Below are positions 1 to 5,326 of a stretch of DNA of 5,326 bases, piece after piece; within the stretch, counting starts at the first letter, position 1; every line of letters begins with the position of its first letter. The DNA comes from JABAAE01 sp036336715 (lineage in GTDB: Bacteria > Planctomycetota > Planctomycetia > Pirellulales > Pirellulaceae). Where the stretch lies: positions 1 to 5,326 of the forward strand of contig JAYZFP010000214.1 in assembly GCA_036336715.1 (NCBI GenBank), written 5' to 3'. Below the pieces are notes generated by a model that saw only the letters and a program-made list of their open reading frames with translations, ran no database searches and had not been told where the DNA came from. The position numbers were made by a program, and so were the translations under genes.

Positions 1-626
1 TCGCCGGAGCGTCGGAAGTTTACCACGTCCCATTGCCCGAGCCCTTTTTTTCCAAGGAGCAAACGGAGCATTTTGCGCCGGAACCTTGCAAGCAGGCCAG
101 CCAGGAAGCCTGGCTTTGAGCCTTTGGTTGTCTTGTGGGATTGAGCGGTCTCGATTTCCTGGCCGAGCCGCGAACGAATGAAGGAATGGTTGACCTGCCC
201 GGGCGCGGCAAGGATTTTTCCCATTTCTCCACCCGACTGGTTCCGGACCAGTTGATCCAGCATTTCCATTTGCATCCACTGGTGATTGGCCAATGCTACC
301 GGTTCGGGGGTCTGCCAGGCAACTTTCACGGATTCGAGATAGTGTCGAGCAATCTGTTCCAGGTCGGGGATCGCCATGCGAAGCACACCCCCCGGCTTGA
401 GAACTCGCAGGCACTCTGCCAGGAATCCCGTCGCGTCGGTGGGGGTGAGATGTTCCAACAGGTGGGAATGGTAGATGGCATCGGCAGAATCGGGAGGGAA
501 GGGGATTCCCCTTGAAAGGTCGGCCTGCTGAACCTGAGGATGTGCCGAGACCAGGTCCAGGTTTGTCCAGTCCGGGTGGAAGTTGCCTCCGCATCCGAGA
601 TTGAGCAGGAGCTTTTGTTCTGACAT
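1..626 (-). CDS. SAM-dependent methyltransferase, COG4627-like (C-terminus cut by window edge)
   Basis: The reading frame opens with ATG at 626 and stays open for 208 codons to the left edge, so the C-terminus is missing. Seen: a class I SAM-binding start, LLLNLGCGGNFHPDW (residues 6-20), with the acidic NLDL strand end at 22-25. Next comes ADAIYHSHLLEHL (48-60), the usual methyltransferase motif around strand 4, then LRVLKPGGVLRMAIPDLE (73-90). The last residues, NFRRSG (203-208), match the place where this family normally continues with a GE-H-WMYD-type segment, so perhaps 30-50 residues are missing. Residues 171-194 are a basic, leucine-rich stretch (GFLAGLLARFRRKMLRLLLG and flanks) that could lie on the membrane. 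The ATG shares one base with the TGA of the upstream TylF-type gene (TGATG) and has only a weak Shine-Dalgarno, which suggests translational coupling. Such proteins are often found in cell-surface polysaccharide clusters. The substrate cannot be read from the sequence. Confidence 0.85.
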   Translation of the reverse strand, partial: MSEQKLLLNLGCGGNFHPDWTNLDLVSAHPQVQQADLSRGIPFPPDSADAIYHSHLLEHLTPTDATGFLAECLRVLKPGGVLRMAIPDLEQIARHYLESVKVAWQTPEPVALANHQWMQMEMLDQLVRNQSGGEMGKILAAPGQVNHSFIRSRLGQEIETAQSHKTTKGSKPGFLAGLLARFRRKMLRLLLGKKGLGQWDVVNFRRSG

Positions 627-1447
627 CAGGCAGACCGTTTCTGACGGTAGGATTCAGGACCGCTGGTACGGATGCCGATTCGACCTGTGTAGTCGATGCG
701 GTGTAGCAACATGGGCAGTTGCATCCGGGTAAAGTACTCGTCGACTGCCTTTTTACAGCCCCGCCAGTGTCCGTAGTCGTCAACGATCAACACACCGCCA
801 TCGACCAGCCGGGGGAAAAGTTTCTCCAGGCAGATTTTGGTCGATTCATACCAGTCGGTGTCCAGCCTGAGTAATGCGATTTTCTCGGGCACTTCATCCA
901 GCAGGGTCTGTTCTACCTTCCCTTTGACAAAATGAAGTCTCTCGCTCGGGTAGCTGGTTCGTGACATGTTGTTTCTGACTTCGTCGATTGCAGAATAGCA
1001 CCAGATCGATTTCGGATCGGATTTCTCCTGTTCCTGCAACAGGGTGGAGGCGGCTGCATCCGTGAAGTCCCTGTCAACGTCGAGGGCGGGGGGCATCCCT
1101 TCGTAGGTATCGTAAAGGTGGAGTTGCCGCTCCAGGTCCCCGTGGCGGCACAATGAACGGGCGATGGCCATCATGCTGCCTCCTCGCCAGACGCCGCACT
1201 CGACAATGTCCCCGGGAATCCCCTGCTGACACAGGTAGTCGACCGAGTTGCAGAGCGATTCAATCCGCTCCGGGGAGGTCATCGTAAAAGGTTCCACGTC
1301 GATCAGGATGTCCAGCGTGGAGTCCGGGAAATCCGGAAATGCCTGCTTGAGCTCCGTTCTCCGGTCCCGTGTCTCGGACTTCTTTTTGCGGAACAGTTTT
1401 TTGATTTTTTTGAACAAGGTAATCATCCATGAATTCAGGTTCCCCAT
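626..1447 (-). CDS. TylF/macrocin-O-methyltransferase family protein
   Basis: This 273-residue protein matches the TylF family (Pfam PF05711) in order and length. Seen: the SAM-binding motif DIVECGVWRGGSMM (80-93); LHLYDTYEGMP (109-119), where the acidic residue after strand 2 contacts SAM in the family; LLRLDTDWYEST (192-203); and GGVLIVDDYGHWRG (217-230). The Asp residues in the last two motifs are the expected metal ligands of TylF-like enzymes. Known members methylate sugar hydroxyls of antibiotics or glycans; the actual acceptor here is unknown. Residues 11-23 (LFKKIKKLFRKKK) form a strongly basic amphipathic helix before the fold, which may hold the enzyme at the membrane (inference). 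I kept the ATG at 1447, although its ribosome binding site is weak (GGA about 14 bases upstream); ATG at 1426 (Met8) is the alternative. It overlaps the following methyltransferase by one base. A 109-base gap separates it from the zinc-ribbon gene upstream, so it may have its own promoter, but I see no clear one. Confidence 0.92.
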   Translation of the reverse strand: MGNLNSWMITLFKKIKKLFRKKKSETRDRRTELKQAFPDFPDSTLDILIDVEPFTMTSPERIESLCNSVDYLCQQGIPGDIVECGVWRGGSMMAIARSLCRHGDLERQLHLYDTYEGMPPALDVDRDFTDAAASTLLQEQEKSDPKSIWCYSAIDEVRNNMSRTSYPSERLHFVKGKVEQTLLDEVPEKIALLRLDTDWYESTKICLEKLFPRLVDGGVLIVDDYGHWRGCKKAVDEYFTRMQLPMLLHRIDYTGRIGIRTSGPESYRQKRSA

Positions 1448-1474
1448 TTTCTAACCGATCCGATCGTCTTTTTT

Positions 1475-1484
1475 AAGACGAATC
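1475..1484. repeat. Right arm of a small inverted repeat (whole hairpin 1462-1484)
   Basis: The complete hairpin spans 1462-1484. CGTCTT (1465-1470) and AAGACG (1475-1480) pair perfectly around TTTT, and GAT/ATC (1462-1464 and 1482-1484) extends the stem past one bulged base. It lies 15 bases before the TylF-type start codon in the gap after the zinc-ribbon gene. Read on the minus strand the loop is AAAA and no T-run follows, so it is not a classical terminator. It may be a weak processing or mRNA-stabilising structure in the leader, or chance. Confidence 0.3.
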
Positions 1485-1556
1485 TCGAGGGACCGCTCCC
1501 CCGGGAAAGCAACGTTCACCGGCTGCCGGCAAACCTGTTTGGAATTCCGGGCAATT

Positions 1557-2045
1557 TCAGGCCGGATCCCCATACGGGTTGGTGGTCTGCTGGTCCTGAT
1601 CGGGGGGCCTTTTTTCGATGAGTCTGTTGAGTTCCGCTTTCTGTTCGGCAGGCATGCTCTGGTGGATCTTCTTGAACTGTTGGAGCTCTTTTCCCTTTTC
1701 GCTGACCTGGAAGGCCAGCAGGTAGATTTCGAGGTCACCGGCATCGAGCCAGACCATCTGGCAACCGTTGCAGTACGCATGATCGAACGTGACACCGAAC
1801 CGCTGTTGGCAGGTTTCCATGCTGTACCGGCACTCCAGGCACTTGACTTTATTGCCTGTTTTCAACGCAGGCTGGTGACTGTGCCAGGTTTCCATCAGCT
1901 GTTCAGATGATAGACGGCTGGTCGCTGCCAGGCGATTCAGCCGGTCGAGCTGGAAAAGTTTACCGTGGCAGGCGTCGCAACGCCTGAAGTTGACGTTTTC
2001 CACCCGGCCACGAGTCAACAGGAACTGGCAGCGGGGACATTTCAT
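1557..2045 (-). CDS. Small protein with two TFIIB-type zinc ribbons
   Basis: This 162-residue protein has two consecutive zinc-ribbon units of the zf-TFIIB type (Pfam PF13453 style). Ribbon 1 uses Cys3, Cys6, Cys23 and Cys26 (MKCPRC, then RRCDACHG). Ribbon 2 uses Cys69, Cys72, Cys92 and Cys95 (VKCLEC, then AYCNGCQMVWLDAGDLE), and the final WLDAGDLE is the hallmark end of this family. Residues 115-145 are charged and helical (EKGKELQQFKK, then AEQKAELNRLIEK), followed by a polar tail. There is no signal peptide or membrane segment, so a cytoplasmic location is likely. The ATG at 2045 is supported by GGAG (2053-2056) with 7-base spacing and by Cys3 falling right at the N-terminus, as is usual in this family. 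It starts 56 bases after the ABC permease gene in the same direction and may be co-transcribed. Function is unknown: nucleic-acid or protein binding, or metal sensing, are all possible. It is not a transcription initiation factor merely because of the domain name. Confidence 0.85.
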   Translation of the reverse strand: MKCPRCQFLLTRGRVENVNFRRCDACHGKLFQLDRLNRLAATSRLSSEQLMETWHSHQPALKTGNKVKCLECRYSMETCQQRFGVTFDHAYCNGCQMVWLDAGDLEIYLLAFQVSEKGKELQQFKKIHQSMPAEQKAELNRLIEKRPPDQDQQTTNPYGDPA

Positions 2046-2052
2046 TTCGAGA

Positions 2053-2056
2053 CTCC
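2053..2056 (-). promoter_or_regulatory. Ribosome binding site of the zinc-ribbon gene
   Basis: On the minus strand GGAG lies 7 bases before the ATG at 2045, a good Shine-Dalgarno position. It supports this start and independent ribosome entry despite the short distance to the permease gene. Confidence 0.6.
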
Positions 2057-2070
2057 GGTCGGCAAACTGG

Positions 2071-2085
2071 GGAACCTCGGGTTCC
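2071..2085 (-). repeat. Perfect 6-bp inverted repeat between the permease and zinc-ribbon genes
   Basis: GGAACC (2071-2076) and GGTTCC (2080-2085) are exact inverted copies around a 3-base loop. It sits in the 56-base gap, 16 bases after the permease stop. No T-run follows on the minus strand, so it is not a standard intrinsic terminator. It could tune read-through or protect the 3' end of the transporter message (inference). Confidence 0.4.
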
Positions 2086-2101
2086 TCTTGTTCAGATCCT
2101 A

Positions 2102-3064
2102 TCAGGTCGGAGCAGGAAGGTCACGTTTTTTGAAGATTCTTGAAGCCAGGGCGAATCCCAGTACACCGGCAGTCAGGAGGATTGTGTTGTATCCCATACC
2201 GCCGAGGCGATTCACGTCATTGAGGGTGACCAGGAAGTTCCAGGTATCTGCCGGTTGACGATCCGCGATCAGGACAATCGACTCCGGCTCGTAGGCGGAG
2301 TAAATGGAAAAATAAAGAACCCAGGAATAGGCGGGAGAAGCCATTCCCAGCAGCTTGGTCAAGGCTTGGCAGATGTGAAAGGCGGTCACGATGCCGATGG
2401 TCCGCCAACGATATCGGTCCCAGGAGCTCATCAACGCGGTGACACCTGACAGCATGACACCATAGGAAAAAAAGTTGATCGCCGCTGGCAGGAATAACCA
2501 GATGTCGGCTTTTTCGCTCATGGGAGTATCTATCTCGACAGGATCCATGAACGGAATGGGGATCTCACGCTGCACCAGCGGGATTTCAATACTGGGGTAA
2601 ATTTTTTCATGCACCGTAGTGAATTGGATTCCCAGCCAGATACCGATGAATGTACCTGCGGAAATGATGGCCACGCCGACGATGGTGACCAGCGTATGCG
2701 ACCACAGCAGCTGCATTCGGCTGACCGGTTGAGCGAGCAGCATTTCCATCGTTCCTCTGCCCAGTTCCCCGCTGACACAGTCCGATCCCCTGGCGATACA
2801 CCACACGGCGAGACAGAGGATGATGATTGGCTCCTGGAAGGTGAGCGAGATCCGGCCCGGATAAGTCACCAGCCAGCTGAAGGGGACGGCCGACAGTTTT
2901 TCCAGGTCTCCCGGCAGCCATTCGATGATTTGCTTGAAGTTGCTGGTTTCGATCTGGCTGACGATCCACAACCTCACAGCGCAAATGACAATCACTGCGA
3001 GAAAGCAGGCGATCAGCAGGATTTTGGATTCGTCGAAATTCTTTTTGACCAATGCCCAGCTCAT
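2102..3064 (-). CDS. ABC-2 type transporter, membrane permease subunit
   Basis: This is a 320-residue membrane protein and the partner of the ATPase encoded just upstream. Hydrophobic segments lie near residues 15-33, 73-91, 122-147, 187-212, 222-240, 244-258 and 293-310, giving six or seven helices, typical of ABC-2 (NatB-like) permeases. The stretch SGELGRGTMEMLLAQPVSR (98-116) after helix 2 is the family's characteristic E-x-G-T-hydrophobic-LL-x-P-x-SR coupling motif, expected to face the cytoplasmic ATPase. Residues 148-186 form a long acidic, proline-rich loop (EIPLVQREIPIPFMDPVEID), probably outside the membrane. The C-terminus ends with a basic RIFKKRD after the last helix. The ATG overlaps the ATPase stop by one base (TGATG) and has a strong GGAGG at 3072-3076, so the pair is coupled. 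Export of an unknown substrate is the likely role; ions, lipids, peptides or polysaccharide cannot be told apart here. Confidence 0.92.
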   Translation of the reverse strand: MSWALVKKNFDESKILLIACFLAVIVICAVRLWIVSQIETSNFKQIIEWLPGDLEKLSAVPFSWLVTYPGRISLTFQEPIIILCLAVWCIARGSDCVSGELGRGTMEMLLAQPVSRMQLLWSHTLVTIVGVAIISAGTFIGIWLGIQFTTVHEKIYPSIEIPLVQREIPIPFMDPVEIDTPMSEKADIWLFLPAAINFFSYGVMLSGVTALMSSWDRYRWRTIGIVTAFHICQALTKLLGMASPAYSWVLYFSIYSAYEPESIVLIADRQPADTWNFLVTLNDVNRLGGMGYNTILLTAGVLGFALASRIFKKRDLPAPT

Positions 3065-4014
3065 CAGACCACCTCCACCGGATGTTCCGGGTTGGCAGGG
3101 GGGGAGGGCGAGTCGTGTTGGCCCGCGGGCTCAACCGGCCTGTTGTCTTCACCGTGACATTCATCGTAGATGGTTCGCAGGCCAACCCCCTCGATCCGCA
3201 CACCGGAGACGGGTTGCCTGGAAAGCCATTCCAATACCGGCATCAGGTCGCCACTGGCATGCATCCGGCACTGTTCGTCCCTGAATGAAATTTGAACCGA
3301 TTCACGGAGTTGACCGTCAAGTTCCAATCGCCTCCCCGGGCAGTGGGCTGAAATGGTATGGCGGCTTTTCAGTTCACGCATTTCAAGGTCTCGCACGACT
3401 TCGCCCTTCCGCATGATGACCACCCGGTCGCAGACATCCTCGATTTCGGACAGAACGTGAGAAGAGAAAATGATGGTTCTACCTTCGCTCTTGAGTTCAT
3501 CTATGATCCGAATGACTTCGCCCCGTACCGTTGGATCAAGGTTTGCCGTAGGTTCGTCGAGAATGGTCAGGTCCGCCCGGGTACTCAAACAGACGCAAAG
3601 TGCCAGTTTCTGGCGCATTCCGGTGGACATGAAGGCCACCCTCCGCGAATGATCCAGTTCCAGCCTTTCGGCCAGTTTCATCGCTTTTTTTAAATCGCAA
3701 TCAGGACGCAACTGGGAAAAAAACCTCAGGACTTTACGGCCCCGCATTGAACCGAAAAGCTGCGCATCCCCGGGCAGGTACGAGAGTTTCCTGTGAACCT
3801 CGACGGTTTGGCTGTGACAATCAAAACCGGCTACCCGCACGCGGCCGGCCGTAGGGAAGAGAAAACCGAGGAGCAGCCGGAGCAGGGTGGTTTTCCCGGC
3901 ACCGTTGGGACCGAGGAGTCCGAACGCGATACCGGGTTCGATTTCCAGATCACACCCCCGGAGTGCCGTGAAATTGCCGTAGGTTTTGGTCAGGTTCTCG
4001 ATTTCTACCAACAC
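3064..4014 (-). CDS. ABC-2 type transporter, ATP-binding subunit
   Basis: The nucleotide-binding domain carries every expected motif. From the GTG at 4014 (residue 1): Walker A GPNGAGKTT (35-43); SYLPGDAQLFGSMRG (78-92), the Q-loop region in the form used by NatA-like proteins; signature STGMRQK (130-136) in place of LSGGQ; Walker B LTILDEP (149-155); D-loop NLDP (158-161); and switch His186 in SSHVLSEIEDV. About 110 residues follow, of which the last 30 are polar and proline-rich, an accessory tail of unknown role. It powers the permease encoded next. Start choice: the frame stays open upstream to a TTG at 4125, which would add 37 residues and overlap the end of upp by 47 bases. Those residues (proline- and aspartate-rich) do not resemble an ABC N-terminus, whereas VLVEIENLTKTYG after the GTG is the normal beginning. 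The GTG has only a weak Shine-Dalgarno, so the start remains open; the motifs themselves are certain. Confidence 0.9.
   Translation of the reverse strand: MLVEIENLTKTYGNFTALRGCDLEIEPGIAFGLLGPNGAGKTTLLRLLLGFLFPTAGRVRVAGFDCHSQTVEVHRKLSYLPGDAQLFGSMRGRKVLRFFSQLRPDCDLKKAMKLAERLELDHSRRVAFMSTGMRQKLALCVCLSTRADLTILDEPTANLDPTVRGEVIRIIDELKSEGRTIIFSSHVLSEIEDVCDRVVIMRKGEVVRDLEMRELKSRHTISAHCPGRRLELDGQLRESVQISFRDEQCRMHASGDLMPVLEWLSRQPVSGVRIEGVGLRTIYDECHGEDNRPVEPAGQHDSPSPPANPEHPVEVV
3072..3076 (-). promoter_or_regulatory. Strong ribosome binding site of the ABC permease gene
   Basis: GGAGG on the minus strand lies 7 bases before the ATG at 3064 and inside the last codons of the ATPase gene. It fixes the permease start and, with the TGATG overlap, supports balanced production of the two subunits. 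Confidence 0.75.
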
Positions 4015-4078
4015 GGTTCTTGTGATCCAGGGATGATTGCTATTAATTCGTTCCGGGGCGATCGGTGGATTCAACCAA

Positions 4079-4699
4079 TCAGGTGTGGAATATTCGATCG
4101 CCGGCGTCACCCAGTCCGGGGACAATAAACTTCTGATCGTTTAGACGTTCATCGAGGGAACAGACGAAAATTTCCAGTTCTGGAAAATCGCTTTCCAGTG
4201 CGGCAACCCCCTCCGGCGCTGCAATCACCGAGAGCAGCTTGATATTGGGCACGCCCCATTTTTTCAAGGCCATGCATGCCGAGGCCGCCGAGCCACCGGT
4301 AGCCAGCATGGGATCCAGGATCAGTGCCAGGTCATCCACGTGGTCGGTCGGGAGTTTGTTGTAGTACTCCACCGGCTGGGCGGTCGACTCGTCGCGGTAG
4401 AGGCCAAGATGCCAAACCTCCGCCTCAGGGATCCAGTCGAGAATCGGGTCCACCATTCCCAATCCCGCCCTGAGAATCGGTACCAGGGCAATCCGCTGGT
4501 CGAGCCGTTTTCCCTCGGTTTCGCACAGCGGCGTCTGGACGCGGTGCACACGGGTCGTCAGGTTTTTCGTCGCCTCATAGGCAAGCAGGCAGGAAAGGCG
4601 GTGGATGGACCTTCGAAACAGGGATGAGGGTGTCGAGATATCTCTCAACTCACTGAGGTGATGATCGACTAGCGGATGATTCACGACCTGGGCAGACAA
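4079..4699 (-). CDS. upp: Uracil phosphoribosyltransferase (UPRT)
   Basis: UPRT converts uracil and PRPP to UMP and diphosphate in the cytoplasm, the key step of uracil salvage. At 206 residues it is the usual bacterial length. Seen: NHPLVDHHLSELRD (7-20) and LLAYEATKNL (38-47), the family's N-terminal signature; PILRAGLGM (74-82); LYRDEST (100-106); EYYNKLP (111-117); the PRPP loop LILDPMLATGGSA (126-138); IAAPEG (159-164); and the C-terminal uracil-binding end PGLGDAGDRIFHT (194-206). No key residue is missing. The start is a TTG at 4699, with AGAGAGA 5 bases before it. It is preferred over GTG at 4684 because it places His-Pro-Leu at residues 8-10, as in the E. coli protein. The gene lies between a glycosyltransferase and an ABC exporter, with no obvious pathway link to either. 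The 64-base gap to the GTG of the ATPase suggests that they share a transcript. Confidence 0.96.
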   Translation of the reverse strand: MSAQVVNHPLVDHHLSELRDISTPSSLFRRSIHRLSCLLAYEATKNLTTRVHRVQTPLCETEGKRLDQRIALVPILRAGLGMVDPILDWIPEAEVWHLGLYRDESTAQPVEYYNKLPTDHVDDLALILDPMLATGGSAASACMALKKWGVPNIKLLSVIAAPEGVAALESDFPELEIFVCSLDERLNDQKFIVPGLGDAGDRIFHT

Positions 4700-4733
4700 G
4701 GCAATCTCTCTGGCGGAGTTCGATATGGAACAA

Positions 4734-4749
4734 CTGCCCGAAACGGCAG
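4734..4749 (-). other. Leader hairpin upstream of upp
   Basis: CTGCC (4734-4738) pairs with GGCAG (4745-4749) around a 6-base loop. On the minus strand it is followed by TTGTT. If the promoter at 4757-4765 is real, transcription begins near 4750 and this stem would sit at the very 5' end of the upp mRNA. It could protect the message or affect early elongation. It is too short and T-poor to call an attenuator. Confidence 0.35.
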
Positions 4750-4756
4750 CACCTTC

Positions 4757-4765
4757 AGTCTAGCA
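4757..4765 (-). promoter_or_regulatory. Candidate extended -10 promoter for upp and the downstream genes
   Basis: On the minus strand TGC TAGACT reads as an extended -10 element (TGn followed by a 4-of-6 match to TATAAT), about 58 bases before the TTG of upp. No convincing -35 box lies 16-18 bases upstream (the sequence there is CTCGCC-like). It is the best promoter candidate in the 197-base gap, but it rests on a short match only. Confidence 0.35.
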
Positions 4766-4784
4766 AATGGACGGAACCGGGCGA

Positions 4785-4799
4785 GGCGGCGTAACCGCC
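4785..4799 (-). repeat. Small GC-rich hairpin downstream of the glycosyltransferase gene
   Basis: GGCGG (4785-4789) and CCGCC (4795-4799) are inverted copies around CGTAA, about 100 bases after the glycosyltransferase stop. No T-run follows on the minus strand. It might help end that transcript (for example at a Rho-dependent site), but a classical terminator is not visible in this gap. Confidence 0.25.
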
Positions 4800-4896
4800 A
4801 GTACAGGGAATGACTGTCGAATTTGGGTGGGCTTAACAGGATTCCATTGGCATTATCGCAACGGAAGGCTGTGCACCGGTGGCTGCCGGGGAAATC

Positions 4897-5326
4897 TCAG
4901 GCGGCCCGCGCCCGATCGTCTTCCTGAACCAGGGCAGGAGAGAGTGACTCTTCCCGGTTGCGCAAGTTCACCGATTCCCGGACCGCGTAGACGTTTCTTT
5001 CCCGGTTGTTGAAGTAGATACGGGCATTGACTTCCCCAAGCAGCCCGAGGCTGAAAAACTGGATGGCGGCCAGGCCCGAAATCACACTCAGGATCAACAG
5101 GGGATTGCCGGTCATGTCGACCTGTCCAAGCACTTTCATGCCGATGACGTTGACCAGTGCGACCAGCGAGACCATCACGCCCAGCAGGCCGACCTTTCCG
5201 AAAAATTTCATCGGGCTGGCAAAATAACTCAGGATGTACTTGACCGTAAGAAGGTCGAGAATGACACGGCTGGTACGTCCCAATCCGTATTTGGTTTCTC
5301 CGAATTGTCGCGGGCGGTGATGGGTT
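4897..5326 (-). CDS. Family-2 glycosyltransferase, DPM1/GtrB-like, C-terminal part only
   Basis: The frame is open to the right edge, so the start and the catalytic GT-A domain lie outside the window; 142 codons are visible. The first visible residues, THHRPRQFGETKYGLGRTSR, match the conserved (H-x-x-R-x-x-G-x-[ST]-K-Y) segment that closes the catalytic domain of polyprenyl-phosphate glycosyltransferases. It is followed by DLLTVKYILSYFASPMKFFG. Two hydrophobic helices follow (FFGKVGLLGVMVSLVALVNV region and NPLLILSVISGLAAIQFFSL region), then the typical ending LLGEVNARIYFNNRERNVYAVRE. A polar tail rich in Glu, Arg and Ser closes the protein at the TGA. Enzymes of this type move a sugar from a nucleotide sugar onto a polyprenyl phosphate at the inner membrane face, or onto other membrane-held acceptors. 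The TTG at 5283 could mimic a start, but the conserved motif before it shows that the gene continues upstream. Donor sugar unknown. Confidence 0.9.
   Translation of the reverse strand, partial: THHRPRQFGETKYGLGRTSRVILDLLTVKYILSYFASPMKFFGKVGLLGVMVSLVALVNVIGMKVLGQVDMTGNPLLILSVISGLAAIQFFSLGLLGEVNARIYFNNRERNVYAVRESVNLRNREESLSPALVQEDDRARAA

Noticed and set aside
135..515. Plus-strand open frame of 126 codons
   Set aside because: It lies wholly antisense to the methyltransferase with clear SAM motifs and shows no recognisable domain.
1462..1484. Intrinsic terminator after the zinc-ribbon gene
   Set aside because: The stem is short and AT-rich, and on the minus strand the run of A lies in the loop with no T-tract after it.
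1451..1795. Minus-strand open frame of 114 codons that runs past the zinc-ribbon stop
   Set aside because: It overlaps the zinc-ribbon gene in another frame. The product is Arg/Ser/Lys-rich low-complexity sequence with no domain, and the real frame carries the cysteine motifs and the ribosome binding site.
2609..3157. Plus-strand open frame of 182 codons
   Set aside because: It is antisense to the permease and ATPase. The composition is hydrophilic and lacks any motif.
2607..3203. Minus-strand open frame of 198 codons across the ATPase/permease junction
   Set aside because: It is out of frame with two well-supported genes. The product is Arg/Pro/His-rich, as expected for a shadow frame.
4767..5012. 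Plus-strand open frame of 81 codons starting in the intergenic gap
   Set aside because: It runs antisense into the glycosyltransferase end. It has no Shine-Dalgarno and a Gly/Arg/Pro-rich product without a domain.
5281..5283. TTG at 5283 as the start of a short 128-residue membrane protein
   Set aside because: The conserved HHRPRQFGETKYG motif lies in frame just upstream and the frame stays open to the window edge, so this is an internal codon of a larger glycosyltransferase.

Overview
The window is compact bacterial DNA with every supportable gene on the minus strand. It holds seven genes, five complete and two cut by the window edges. I infer a Planctomycetota-type bacterium from the gene style: non-ATG starts, a DPM/GtrB-like glycosyltransferase tail, a paired zinc-ribbon protein, and sugar-type methyltransferases beside housekeeping genes. 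No marker gene proves this, so the taxonomic call is moderate at best.

In the direction of transcription (high to low coordinates) the layout is as follows. (1) 5326-4897 is the C-terminal end of a membrane-anchored family-2 glycosyltransferase. (2) 4896-4700 is a short intergenic region with small hairpins and a plausible extended -10 promoter for the next gene. (3) 4699-4079 is uracil phosphoribosyltransferase (upp), starting at TTG. (4) 4014-3064 is an ABC-type ATPase, possibly starting further upstream inside the upp end. (5) 3064-2102 is its ABC-2 type membrane partner, joined by a TGATG stop/start overlap and a strong Shine-Dalgarno. (6) 2045-1557 is a small protein with two zinc ribbons. 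(7) 1447-626 is a TylF/macrocin-type O-methyltransferase. (8) 626-1 is a COG4627-like SAM-dependent methyltransferase, again joined by TGATG and cut by the left edge.

The ATPase and permease clearly form one NatA/NatB-like exporter. The two methyltransferases form a second translationally coupled pair, probably acting on surface glycans or a secreted small molecule together with polyprenyl-linked sugar chemistry. upp belongs to pyrimidine salvage and has no obvious link to its neighbours except co-orientation. All six stop codons visible in the window are TGA. I see no rRNA, tRNA, CRISPR array, insertion sequence, phage gene or toxin-antitoxin pair, and no gene-free stretch over 300 bases. 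The window looks mostly ordinary. The points most worth a second look are the ABC-ATPase start, the 5'-terminal leader hairpin of upp, the double zinc-ribbon protein next to the transporter, and the basic amphipathic segments in both methyltransferases.
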